DNA of 64,000 nt from Eubacteriales bacterium (GTDB taxonomy: Bacteria; Bacillota; Clostridia; Peptostreptococcales; Anaerovoracaceae), in contig JAQUUY010000002.1 in NCBI GenBank assembly GCA_028693645.1, positions 1-64,000 on the forward strand. The letters run 5' to 3'. A program made the translations under genes and the position numbers. Shown here piece by piece: positions 48,828 through 57,983 of the stretch (position 1 is its first letter; each line of letters opens with the position of its first letter). Under the pieces are notes generated by a model. The model worked only from the letters and a program-made list of their open reading frames with translations, was not told the origin of the DNA and made no database searches.

Positions 48828-49832
48828 TTATAGAAACAAATAACTCAAGGCATTAAAAACATATCCGATTATGATAATTCCGACAGTCACAACGCCGAAA
48901 AATACCGCCAAAAGTTTGGCTTTAACTACCCTTTTCAGCATAATCATGGAGGGGAGAGACAAGGCCGTAACACCCATCATAAAGGACAGGACAGTGCCGA
49001 TTCCCACGCCTTTATAGACCAAGGCTTCTGCAATTGGAAGCGTTCCGAAGATATCGGCATACATTGGTACCCCAACTACTGTTGCAACAATGACCGAGTA
49101 CCATTTATCTTGGCCAAGGACAACGGAAATCACTTCTGCGGGAATCCAGTTATGGATTAAAGCGCCGATTCCAACTCCTACCAGAATATAAATCCAAACC
49201 TTTTTTACAATATCCCTTACTTGTTCCTTTGCAAAATCGATTCTGTCGTTTACTCTCAGTTCAGCCTGTTCCATTTCCAACATTGGATTATTAAAAACAA
49301 AAGGCTCTACATAGTTTTCCATTTTGGCCTTGCTTATAACGCTGCCCCCAATTACTGCAAGGACCAGACCCACAAGAACATAGGCAACCGCAATTTTCAT
49401 ATTGAATATACTGGCCAACAGAAGCATCGAAGCCAAGTCAACCAGCGGAGAGGAAATCAAGAACGAAAACGTCACGCCAATCGGAAGACCTGCATTCGTA
49501 AATCCAATGAAAAGCGGAATGGAAGAGCAGGAACAGAATGGAGTTATGGTTCCTAACAGCGCCGCAAGAACATTTGCCGAGGTGCCTTTATACCTTCCCA
49601 GTATTTTTTTTGTCCGTTCCGGTGGGAAAAAACTCTGTATATAGGATATCGTAAAAATCAAGACGGATAACAGGATAAAGATTTTCACGACGTCATAAAT
49701 AAAAAAGTGCAGACTGCCGCCAAGCCTTTCTGTCACATCAAGGCCAAACACATTTTCAACCAAATACTTAACCAAGTCCGACAGCCACTGCATTTTTAAA
49801 ACCTGACTGTTCAACCATTCAAAGATACCCAT
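48828..49832 (-). CDS. Permease (ArsP/DUF318-like)
   Basis: 334 aa; ANVLAALLGTITPFCSCSSIPLFIGFTNAGLPIGVTFSFLISSPLVD. Confidence 0.9.
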   Translation of the reverse strand: MGIFEWLNSQVLKMQWLSDLVKYLVENVFGLDVTERLGGSLHFFIYDVVKIFILLSVLIFTISYIQSFFPPERTKKILGRYKGTSANVLAALLGTITPFCSCSSIPLFIGFTNAGLPIGVTFSFLISSPLVDLASMLLLASIFNMKIAVAYVLVGLVLAVIGGSVISKAKMENYVEPFVFNNPMLEMEQAELRVNDRIDFAKEQVRDIVKKVWIYILVGVGIGALIHNWIPAEVISVVLGQDKWYSVIVATVVGVPMYADIFGTLPIAEALVYKGVGIGTVLSFMMGVTALSLPSMIMLKRVVKAKLLAVFFGVVTVGIIIIGYVFNALSYLFL

Positions 49833-49847
49833 ATCAAAGCTCCTCCT

Positions 49848-50198
49848 TTACTTGCAAGCACAACCACATTGATTCAGATATTGGATTTTATCCTTCAGTC
49901 CGTCTCTATCTGCGACAAGTTTCGGATAGGCTTCAATATCATGCATCGTATCTTTCAGCAAGTTTAACAAGATTTTGTTGTTTTGCTTCAACGCATAAAA
50001 AACATATTTTTCTTTTCTTTCGTCTTCTACTAAATTCAAATCTCTAAATTTAGAAAGGTTTTGTGATATTCTCGGTTGAGAAACACCTAATATCCCACTT
50101 AATTGGCAAACGCAAAGCTCTTCCTGATAGAGGAGAATCAACATTCTCAACCTCGTCTCATCTGATAGTAATTTAAATATATTGGTTAATTGATCCAC
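49848..50198 (-). CDS. ArsR/SmtB-family metal-responsive repressor
   Basis: FKLLSDETRLRMLILLYQEELCVCQLSGILGVSQPRISQNLSKFRDLNLV; GTG start after AAAGGAGG preferred over the upstream ATG at 50243, which has no SD. Confidence 0.88.
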   Translation of the reverse strand: MDQLTNIFKLLSDETRLRMLILLYQEELCVCQLSGILGVSQPRISQNLSKFRDLNLVEDERKEKYVFYALKQNNKILLNLLKDTMHDIEAYPKLVADRDGLKDKIQYLNQCGCACK

Positions 50199-50240
50199 TG
50201 CTGTTTCCTCCTTTGACAAGCAAGCTTTCGGTTTCTTTTT

Positions 50241-50262
50241 CATATTACTATATGCTAATATG
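50241..50262. promoter_or_regulatory. ArsR-type operator
   Basis: CATATTA-N8-TAATATG perfect inverted repeat next to the transcription start. Confidence 0.6.
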
Positions 50263-50267
50263 ATTAT

Positions 50268-50295
50268 ATTATATTCTGTTTTCGCCTTCTGTCAA
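50268..50295 (-). promoter_or_regulatory. Promoter of arsR-permease operon
   Basis: Minus strand TTGACA, 16-bp spacer, TATAAT. Confidence 0.68.
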
Positions 50296-50304
50296 GCCCA
50301 ATAA

Positions 50305-50344
50305 AAAAGTTGTGGTATTCGATTTCTCAAACACCACAACTTTT
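50305..50344. terminator. Terminator following DUF4179 gene
   Basis: AAAAGTTGTGGT...ACCACAACTTTT. Confidence 0.75.
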
Positions 50345-50357
50345 TATTACTTTCGCT

Positions 50358-51374
50358 TTACTTTGCAGTATAGTTTACTCCATCAAGTTGGATTCCTGAA
50401 TAGTTTTTTAAATCGACAAGCTCTGTAAAAGAACCAATCACCATTACTTCCTCGTCATCCTCTTGCGCCATTCCCCCCTGGTATCCAAGTTCTTCATCCA
50501 AAGTCCCGTCCTGGTTAATCAGTCTTACCTCTGCGAAGTCTGCCTCCATGCCTTCCACTTTGTAGTAGTATCCGATTGAGGACAACTCAACAAGTTCAAT
50601 TTCTGCTTCCTCCTCAGGATAAAGAGTAATCGCTTCCATGAATTCAGGAATATCAAATTGCATGCTTAACCCTTCAAATTCAATCGTTACAGGCTGTGAA
50701 AGATCTACGTTTTCAAGTTCAAAATCACAGCGATACGCTTTATAGTCCTTGTTTTTATTGTCATCGGTATACTGAAAAATTCCACTTGATCCCTGATTGG
50801 GATCCCCGCTTAGAAAAATAGGTTTTATCGTCATCGGAAAAACGTAATGTTTGTCAGTATTACTATTTATGATTCTTCGGCCTTCCTCTGTAAGAGCCTC
50901 CGTACTTACGACAAAAACACATTGGTACTTGTCCGCAACAATTCCCTCTATATTGAATTTGATGTTCTCATTTTGAACACTTTCAATCGTTTCTACTGTT
51001 CTTTCGCTGTAAATTTGGGTATCATTTCCCCAAAATCGCTGCAATCCATCCATATGTGAAGCTCCGACTGCCACAATGCTGCAAACCATGACGGCCGCAA
51101 TACAAAGCAACGCCCTTCTCATGTGCTTTTTGTTCTTCACTCGGGTAGGATTTCCTACAAGCATTTCTTTTCGTTCGTCCTCCCGCATTATTTCTGATTC
51201 TTCAATCCCCGCCTTTTCGAGTACCTTCCTCTTTAAGAGGAGTTCTTCATCGAGAGAAAGAGTCACCTTGTCTATTCCCGTTAAAAGAGTTTCCGTTTCC
51301 TGTAAAGTCAACTCATCCAAGCCATTTAGCAATTCAACAATATCGTCGGGGGTATTTTTTATATTTTTACTCAT
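50358..51374 (-). CDS. DUF4179-type membrane-anchored anti-sigma-like protein
   Basis: Single TM AALLCIAAVMVCSIVAVGA; ATG overlaps the sigma factor stop (ATGAGTAA), SD GGAGG upstream. Confidence 0.68.
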   Translation of the reverse strand: MSKNIKNTPDDIVELLNGLDELTLQETETLLTGIDKVTLSLDEELLLKRKVLEKAGIEESEIMREDERKEMLVGNPTRVKNKKHMRRALLCIAAVMVCSIVAVGASHMDGLQRFWGNDTQIYSERTVETIESVQNENIKFNIEGIVADKYQCVFVVSTEALTEEGRRIINSNTDKHYVFPMTIKPIFLSGDPNQGSSGIFQYTDDNKNKDYKAYRCDFELENVDLSQPVTIEFEGLSMQFDIPEFMEAITLYPEEEAEIELVELSSIGYYYKVEGMEADFAEVRLINQDGTLDEELGYQGGMAQEDDEEVMVIGSFTELVDLKNYSGIQLDGVNYTAK

Positions 51375-51972
51375 TTTCAAGACCTCCCATACCATTTCTC
51401 AATTTCTTTAACGCTCTTTCGTAGCGTTTTTCTATTGTTTTCACCTTCATATCCAAATCAATGCTAATTTCTCGAAGAGTCTGCCCTAAATAGTGCTTTC
51501 TGATTAGAATTTCAGAGTCCGGAGATCCGAGAGCTTTGACCGAAGCAATCAATTTTTCTTTTTTCTCGGTCTCTAAAATTCCTTGCTCCACATTTTCATT
51601 TGCAATCAATATGTTTTGCAGGTTGTCATCATACAAAGAAATGTCTTCTTGTCTTTTCGTTTTTTTATGAAACAGATTAATTGCTCTCCGCTTCGTAAAT
51701 ACTGCTAAGAATCCTTTTATTGAACCCTTTTCTAAATCGAGTTTATAGCGATTACAATAAAATTCATAAAATACATCACACACGAATTCTTCGATATCCT
51801 CCTTGCTGCAGGTCCCTAAAAGTTTGCTGTATGCGATTTTATAGACAAAACCCAAATATCTATCTGTTAATTCAGCATATCCTTGTTGTGGGTCTCTATT
51901 TAAAAGAGCTGCAAGCTTTTCATCTGAATCATCCATCCAAAGTACCTCCTCATTTTTTCTAAGACGTCTCAT
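51367..51972 (-). CDS. ECF-type RNA polymerase sigma factor
   Basis: ITYAELTDRYLGFVYKIAYSKL-type region 2 (read YAELTDRYLGFVYKIAYSKL) and EILIRKHYLGQTLREISIDLDMKVKTIEKRYERALKKLR region 4. Confidence 0.85.
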   Translation of the reverse strand: MRRLRKNEEVLWMDDSDEKLAALLNRDPQQGYAELTDRYLGFVYKIAYSKLLGTCSKEDIEEFVCDVFYEFYCNRYKLDLEKGSIKGFLAVFTKRRAINLFHKKTKRQEDISLYDDNLQNILIANENVEQGILETEKKEKLIASVKALGSPDSEILIRKHYLGQTLREISIDLDMKVKTIEKRYERALKKLRNGMGGLENE

Positions 51973-52181
51973 CTATTACATTCAAATTTATTTTACCAAA
52001 CCCGACGTCTTTTGTTAAATATGCAAGGAACGTGAATCCTTCAAAATTGTCCTCACCCTTTCTATCATACACCAAATTTTTTCTCAAATGCCAGCTTGTC
52101 GATGGAACTGCTGTTTTGAAGCGCTTTTTATATAAACGAAACGATTGAATTTTATTATAAAAAGTGTTATCATATTTATTC

Positions 52182-52210
52182 AAGAGCCTATCTATATTGG
52201 CTCTTTTTTT
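52182..52210 (+). terminator. Hairpin plus T-tract just upstream of the ABC-F SD: candidate attenuator
   Basis: AAGAGCC-N10-GGCTCTT TTTTTT at 182-210, ORF start at 52232. Confidence 0.65.
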
Positions 52211-52231
52211 TACGAAAAGAAAGGCAACAAC

Positions 52232-53968
52232 ATGATAAGAATTGAAAACCTCTCCTACTCCTTCCCACAGAAGGATTTATACAATAAAATTTCATTTACA
52301 TTAGAAGCGGGTCAACATTGTGCTTTTATTGGCGCAAGCGGCAGCGGTAAAAGTACGCTGGTAGATTTGATTATGGATCCGGAACGCTATCTGTTTGACG
52401 GGACATTAGAGATAAACCCTGCTTGCAGAATTGGCTACGTAAGCCAGTTTTCCCAACCCGACAAAACAAAAGACATCACAGTGTTTGAATATATTGCAGA
52501 AGAATTTATCAAGCTGCAAAATGAAATAACTTCGATTTGCAGTGAAATGGAAAGCTCCTTGGACCTCGATCCCTTGTTGGAGAAGTACCAGCAAGCCTTG
52601 GAGGCCTTTGCCTCAATCGGCGGAGATGATTTTGAAAGCAAAATCAACAAAAAACTAAATTTAGCAAAGCTAATCCATCTTAAAGATCTAAGGGTCTCCG
52701 AGCTTAGTGGCGGAGAATTCAAGCTGATTCAAGTAATCAAGGAAATGTTGAACCACCCGGACTTAATGATTATGGATGAACCGGATGTGTTTTTAGACTT
52801 TGAAAACCTCAATGCACTTAAAAATCTCATCAATGCACATAAAGGGATTCTCTTTGTCATTACGCACAACAGATATCTGTTGAATCATTGCTTTAATAAA
52901 ATCGTGCACCTTGAAAACACGGAGCTCCAAGAATTTGAAGGAAGATATATCGACTATAACTTCTCATTGCTCGAACGAAAAATCGAGTTACAGGAACTTT
53001 CTGCTGCCGATACAGAAGAAATCCAGCGAAATGAAGTCTTAATCGACAGACTAAGATATATCTCATCCTACAATTCCGAATCTTCGAGAGGCAAAGCGCT
53101 AAATGCCAGAGTAAAAATACAAGAACGACTGGAAGCACGCAAAATCAAAGCGCCTTTCGTGAATATCAAGCAGCCGGATATCCGTTTACGCACAGATAAC
53201 GAGATTGAAGAAAGCATTGCATTAAAAGTCAAAGGTTACAGTGTCGCCTTTGACGATATTCTTCTGAAAGATGTTAACTTCGAAATCAAGTCCACTGATA
53301 AAGTGGCTCTCATTGGTTCTAACGGTACCGGCAAAACGACTTTGTTCCGAGACATTTATAAAAACAGTCTTCCCTCCATTGAGATAAACGAAAACATTGA
53401 AGTGGCCTATTTATCGCAGCTTCAAGGCGAAATGCTAAACGAGGCGAATACGATACTGGAAGAGTTCTTTGATGCCGGGTTTAAAACAAAGGAAGAAATC
53501 ATCTCACATCTTTTAACCTACGGGTTTGAGGAGGAAATCATCAATCAAAAAGTCGCCGCCTTATCTGGCGGCGAAAAGAACATACTTCAATTAGCAAAAA
53601 TTTCTTCGAGTAAAGCAAACTTCTTGCTTCTCGATGAGCCGACAAGCCATTTAGACACCTATTCGCAAATAGCCCTGGAAAAAGCCATAGAGAACTATAA
53701 TGGCGCCATTCTCATGATTTCTCATGATTTTTATTCCATTTCAAACTGCATGGATTATGTTTTGCTCATTGAAGACAAGACGATTCGAAAAATGAATATG
53801 CGTAAGTTCAGAAAGATGATTTACAGCAGCCATTTTGACCGAGACTATTTGGAGCTTGAGCAAAAGAAAAAACTACTGGAAACGCAAATAACGTTGGCTT
53901 TAAAAGAAAATGATTTTACACTTGCAAAAGTAATTCTGGAAGAGTTGGAAGCTCTGATTTATTCCTGA
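52232..53968 (+). CDS. ABC-F family ATP-binding protein
   Basis: Two ABC domains: GASGSGKSTLVDL / LSGGEFKLIQVIKEMLNHPDLMIMDEPD and GSNGTGKTTLFRDI / LSGGEKNILQLAKISSSKANFLLLDEPTSHLD; no TM domains. Confidence 0.9.
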   Translation: MIRIENLSYSFPQKDLYNKISFTLEAGQHCAFIGASGSGKSTLVDLIMDPERYLFDGTLEINPACRIGYVSQFSQPDKTKDITVFEYIAEEFIKLQNEITSICSEMESSLDLDPLLEKYQQALEAFASIGGDDFESKINKKLNLAKLIHLKDLRVSELSGGEFKLIQVIKEMLNHPDLMIMDEPDVFLDFENLNALKNLINAHKGILFVITHNRYLLNHCFNKIVHLENTELQEFEGRYIDYNFSLLERKIELQELSAADTEEIQRNEVLIDRLRYISSYNSESSRGKALNARVKIQERLEARKIKAPFVNIKQPDIRLRTDNEIEESIALKVKGYSVAFDDILLKDVNFEIKSTDKVALIGSNGTGKTTLFRDIYKNSLPSIEINENIEVAYLSQLQGEMLNEANTILEEFFDAGFKTKEEIISHLLTYGFEEEIINQKVAALSGGEKNILQLAKISSSKANFLLLDEPTSHLDTYSQIALEKAIENYNGAILMISHDFYSISNCMDYVLLIEDKTIRKMNMRKFRKMIYSSHFDRDYLELEQKKKLLETQITLALKENDFTLAKVILEELEALIYS

Positions 53969-53984
53969 TTTATTCGCTAACCGA

Positions 53985-54019
53985 AAGAGGACGGCATTTC
54001 AGATTTGCCGCCCTCTTTT
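53985..54019 (+). terminator. Terminator after ABC-F gene
   Basis: AAAGAGGACGGCA...TGCCGCCCTCTTTT. Confidence 0.78.
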
Positions 54020-54155
54020 CATATCTTCCTTCTCTAAAATAAGATTGTCTTTTCTTCTTTGGGGTATCATCAAAGGGAGAAATCCATCGGAGAAAAACGA
54101 AAACAAAATAATACAATACAACGATTTCATTTTAATAAACCTAAGGGGCGGCTTA

Positions 54156-55451
54156 ATGAAAAACAAATTAATCGCATTGGCAAAGACATTTCTCGCAGAG
54201 CATTACAAGTATCAAAAGGACTGTCGGAGAATCATTTTGATTTATTTGGCCTTGGGTTTGTTGTGGATTTATGCTTCTGACAAAGTTGCATATCTGCTTA
54301 CTCCGGAACCGGAAAACCTTTTGCTTCTAAGCATGTACAAAGGTTGGACCTATGTCGGAGTGACGGCATTGATTTTTTATGCCTTGATAAAAAAGCTCCT
54401 GAAAAAAATAGAATTATCGGAGAGCGAAACGGCTTACCTGATTTTTCATGATGTTTTAACAGAAATATACAACAGGCGATTTTACGAGACGCAAGTATCT
54501 CTTTTGGACAAGGAAGAGAACTTACCCATTTCCATTATACTTGCGGATATTAACGGGCTGAAAGTTGTTAACGATGCCTTGGGTCACCAAATCGGAGACC
54601 AAATTCTAAAAAGAGCCGCAAAAGCAATGCAAGAGGTTTGTCGAAAAAATGATGTTTTGGCTCGTTGGGGCGGGGACGAATTTGTGTTATTACTCCCCAA
54701 AACAACCGCAGAAGAAGCGGAGGTCTTCATCAACAAAATTCAGGAAAACTGCATCTCCCACAGCGAGGAAATGCTTCCCGTAGATATGGCTTTGGGCCGC
54801 GCAACTAAAAACGACAAAGAAACCAGCATATCGGAAATTCTCAAAAAAGCAGAAGATGCAATGTACAAAAACAAGATGGTACAAAGCAAAGGCCTTCGCG
54901 GAAATATCATAAATATGATACTAAAAACATTATACGAAAAGAACCCAAGAGAAGAAGCGCATTCAGAAAGAGTCGGAGAAATTGCTGCTAAAATTGGTGC
55001 GGCATTAGGCTTTTCAGAGATTGCCGTTTTCCAGCTCCAAGCGATAGGACGCCTACATGATATTGGCAAAATAGGAATAGCCGAAGGCATCCTTAACAAT
55101 CCACGGCGGCTTAACGAAATAGAACTGGAAGAAGTGAAACGGCATCCCGAGGCGGGATATCGGATTTTAAGTGCAACAAAGGAAATGACTGAACTGGCCG
55201 ACTGCGTTTTGTCTCATCATGAACGTTGGGATGGAAATGGCTACCCAAAAGGATTAAGCGGTGTAACTATTCCTATCGAAGCAAGAATCATCGCTTTAGC
55301 AGATGCTTATGACGCCATGTCGAGCGAACGCCCCTACCGCAAGCCGCTGCCACCGGATGCTATCTACAATGAAATCAAGAACAATGCAGGGCATCAATTT
55401 GATCCTGCGATTGCTCAAGTTTTTTTAGAAAAAGTAATCAATTCCCTATAG
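54156..55451 (+). CDS. GGDEF plus HD-GYP dual-domain signalling protein
   Basis: Two TM, RWGGDEFVLLLPKT (GGDEF), RLHDIGKIGIAEGILNNP and SHHERWDGNGYPKGLSG (HD-GYP). Confidence 0.92.
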   Translation: MKNKLIALAKTFLAEHYKYQKDCRRIILIYLALGLLWIYASDKVAYLLTPEPENLLLLSMYKGWTYVGVTALIFYALIKKLLKKIELSESETAYLIFHDVLTEIYNRRFYETQVSLLDKEENLPISIILADINGLKVVNDALGHQIGDQILKRAAKAMQEVCRKNDVLARWGGDEFVLLLPKTTAEEAEVFINKIQENCISHSEEMLPVDMALGRATKNDKETSISEILKKAEDAMYKNKMVQSKGLRGNIINMILKTLYEKNPREEAHSERVGEIAAKIGAALGFSEIAVFQLQAIGRLHDIGKIGIAEGILNNPRRLNEIELEEVKRHPEAGYRILSATKEMTELADCVLSHHERWDGNGYPKGLSGVTIPIEARIIALADAYDAMSSERPYRKPLPPDAIYNEIKNNAGHQFDPAIAQVFLEKVINSL

Positions 55452-57689
55452 AATCTCTTTATTAAAATGTCCTCTTGTGTCGGTCTCCTTATTAAAGACA
55501 GCTTTATCTGCTCCGCCATTTAATTTATCTAAGGCCTTATTAATGGTTTTCACAACCTGTTCTTTTGATTCCACTGTGAAGTTTAATCTGAATGCCTCGA
55601 TTCCGTTTATGCTTGGTAGCTCATCTAAAAGATTAAGCGTCTTCCCATTAAGAATCGTTGTTGTACAATCGTCATGGCAAATGATAGGGAAGGTTCCATG
55701 CTCATCTTTTAACTCATAGCTATTCTTTTTGCAAACATCGCACTGATTCATTTTTTTCAGCGGACAATATTTTGTAAATAGCATAGGAGCTCTACCATAT
55801 ACAATCATTTCCAGTGCAGGATAGCCCTCATTTTCTTCGTAATAGGCATTCATTAAATCTTCCATTTGTCTCTTATTCAATTCATAAGATAAGGTCACTC
55901 GTTTCGCACCCAATCGATATAATTCATAGCAACTGGTAGAATTAACAACATTAAAAGAATAGTCCGTAACAAAAGGATTCGTTTTTCGGTAGTGATAAAT
56001 TCCGCCATATCCTCCGATTAGTACTTGCCCTTCTTTTTCTTTATAATCGTTCTGGTTTCTTCTAACAACGTTTTCAAAATAAATTTCCTTAATTCCACAG
56101 CTCACGCAGGCATCATACTGTTCCTTCGTTGTTACAGCGGCCGTAAGGTATGGTTTTTCAGGAGCAAAGCTTATTTTTTCTTTGGCGACCAAGGCCTTGG
56201 TTCTTTTATTCTTGCTGTTAAGCTTTAAGTCATATAATCCCTGTACAATATCTCTTCTTGCTACATTTAACATTTTCGATGGAATAAAGGCATTGTGTTC
56301 CTCAAAATCGACATCATGAAGTTCAAATATCGTATCGTTTAATTTTGAAAATTGCTTGATTACCTGCTCTTTCGTTGATGGGTTATTCATTGCTTCACCC
56401 AGGATTTCCTCGCCTTCATAGGAATAATGAAAGCCTAAGCCCTCCGCCTCAATCATCAACTTTGCACCCGGAGATGCATACACGCTAATATCCAGGTTAA
56501 AACGCTTAAATTCTTTTTCCAGTGATGATTCTAACTCTTTATAGTAGAAAGAATCTTTCGTTATATATACTGCATCGCCCTTGGAGAGCTTTTCTTTGAT
56601 TTTGATGTAGCAGACATCCTCTGCTTTGTTGATTAAGTTGCCATCTTTATCATACAGTTTTACAACGTTTAAAATAACATCTTCGTTGTTATGACTGATT
56701 CTGATGATATCGTTTTGATTTAGAGTACGTGTCAGTGTTATTTCATACATGTCTTTCACGCTCTTGCTGATATTTCCAATTTCGTAACCAAAGTTATTCG
56801 GCCTTAAGATGTTTGTGATATCTTTCGGATCTTCATGAAACAAATAGCCTTTCGTAAATGTTCTATTGAATGTTTTACTCAGATTATCTTTATCTACTTC
56901 GGTTATTTTATGATCTAAGGCCATACGATATTTTGATACAACATTAGCAACATACGCAGGCTCTTTCATTCGACCTTCTATTTTTAAAGAATCAATTTCT
57001 TTTAAATCATCGATGTGATCAATTGTGTTTAAGTCCTTCGTAGATAGAATATAGTTTTTCCCTAAAGAGGTCTCTGTTGTCGTATCAATTACTTCATACT
57101 CCTTACGACAGGAACCAACACATCTTCCGCGATTTCCGCTTCGATAGCCGATTAATCCGGACATGAGACAGTTTCCGGAATAAGATACGCATAACGCACC
57201 GTGAACAAAAATTTCTACCGGTATTTTAGCGATTCTTTTGATCTCTTTTACCTTTTCGATCTCAACCTCACGCGCCAGAACAACTCTTTTAGCGCCAAGT
57301 TCTTTCATTAATAAAGTTCCGTCTACATCGTCGATTCCCATTTGCGTTGAACAATGCACGTCCATATCAAGAAAGTTTTCAACTGCATAATCGAAAGCAG
57401 CCAAATCCTGCACGATAATTCCATCCACACCAATTTCATTTAATTCGCGCATCTGTGCTTGCATCTCTTCCCTTTCGCTTTCAAAAACGAGGGTATTCAT
57501 TGTGACATAGATTTTAACATTCCTCAGGTGCGCATACGTAACAGACTCTTTTAACGATTCTAAATCAAAATTTGATGAATATGCACGTGCACCAAATTTT
57601 TGCATTCCTAAGTATATTGCATCACAACCATTAGAAATTGCAGCTTTTAAAGCTTCCATATTTCCTGCCGGTGCTAATAATTCAGTCAT
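55446..57689 (-). CDS. Peptidase U32 family protein
   Basis: MTELLAPAGNMEALKAAISNGCDAIYLG, EIFVHGALCVSYSGNCLMSGLIGYRSGNRGRCVGSCRKEY; SD GGAGG before the adopted Met. Confidence 0.92.
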   Translation of the reverse strand: MTELLAPAGNMEALKAAISNGCDAIYLGMQKFGARAYSSNFDLESLKESVTYAHLRNVKIYVTMNTLVFESEREEMQAQMRELNEIGVDGIIVQDLAAFDYAVENFLDMDVHCSTQMGIDDVDGTLLMKELGAKRVVLAREVEIEKVKEIKRIAKIPVEIFVHGALCVSYSGNCLMSGLIGYRSGNRGRCVGSCRKEYEVIDTTTETSLGKNYILSTKDLNTIDHIDDLKEIDSLKIEGRMKEPAYVANVVSKYRMALDHKITEVDKDNLSKTFNRTFTKGYLFHEDPKDITNILRPNNFGYEIGNISKSVKDMYEITLTRTLNQNDIIRISHNNEDVILNVVKLYDKDGNLINKAEDVCYIKIKEKLSKGDAVYITKDSFYYKELESSLEKEFKRFNLDISVYASPGAKLMIEAEGLGFHYSYEGEEILGEAMNNPSTKEQVIKQFSKLNDTIFELHDVDFEEHNAFIPSKMLNVARRDIVQGLYDLKLNSKNKRTKALVAKEKISFAPEKPYLTAAVTTKEQYDACVSCGIKEIYFENVVRRNQNDYKEKEGQVLIGGYGGIYHYRKTNPFVTDYSFNVVNSTSCYELYRLGAKRVTLSYELNKRQMEDLMNAYYEENEGYPALEMIVYGRAPMLFTKYCPLKKMNQCDVCKKNSYELKDEHGTFPIICHDDCTTTILNGKTLNLLDELPSINGIEAFRLNFTVESKEQVVKTINKALDKLNGGADKAVFNKETDTRGHFNKEIL

Positions 57690-57861
57690 TTTTTCCTCCA
57701 TACCCCTCAATTACTTTGATTTTTATGCAGCCTAGGCTGCTTTGAATTTGTCACAGTCGAATTATAACAATTCACACTGCACAACACAAGGACAGTTGCC
57801 AAAACAATGACGTCTGTTTTAGGTCGTGCATAGATTTGCATATACAACCAGATATAAATAA

Positions 57862-57899
57862 AAACTCTAAACGCATCAAATACAATGCGTTTAGAGTTT
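57862..57899 (-). terminator. Terminator after NhaC-family gene
   Basis: AAACTCTAAACGCAT-N8-ATGCGTTTAGAGTTT perfect 15-bp stem. Confidence 0.7.
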
Positions 57900-57983
57900 C
57901 AACTTTGGAAACAATACCCCGTTACATATAATCCCCTCTGTGGTTTTACTTATCGTTTTTTTATATATAACAGTTTGAAGTAA

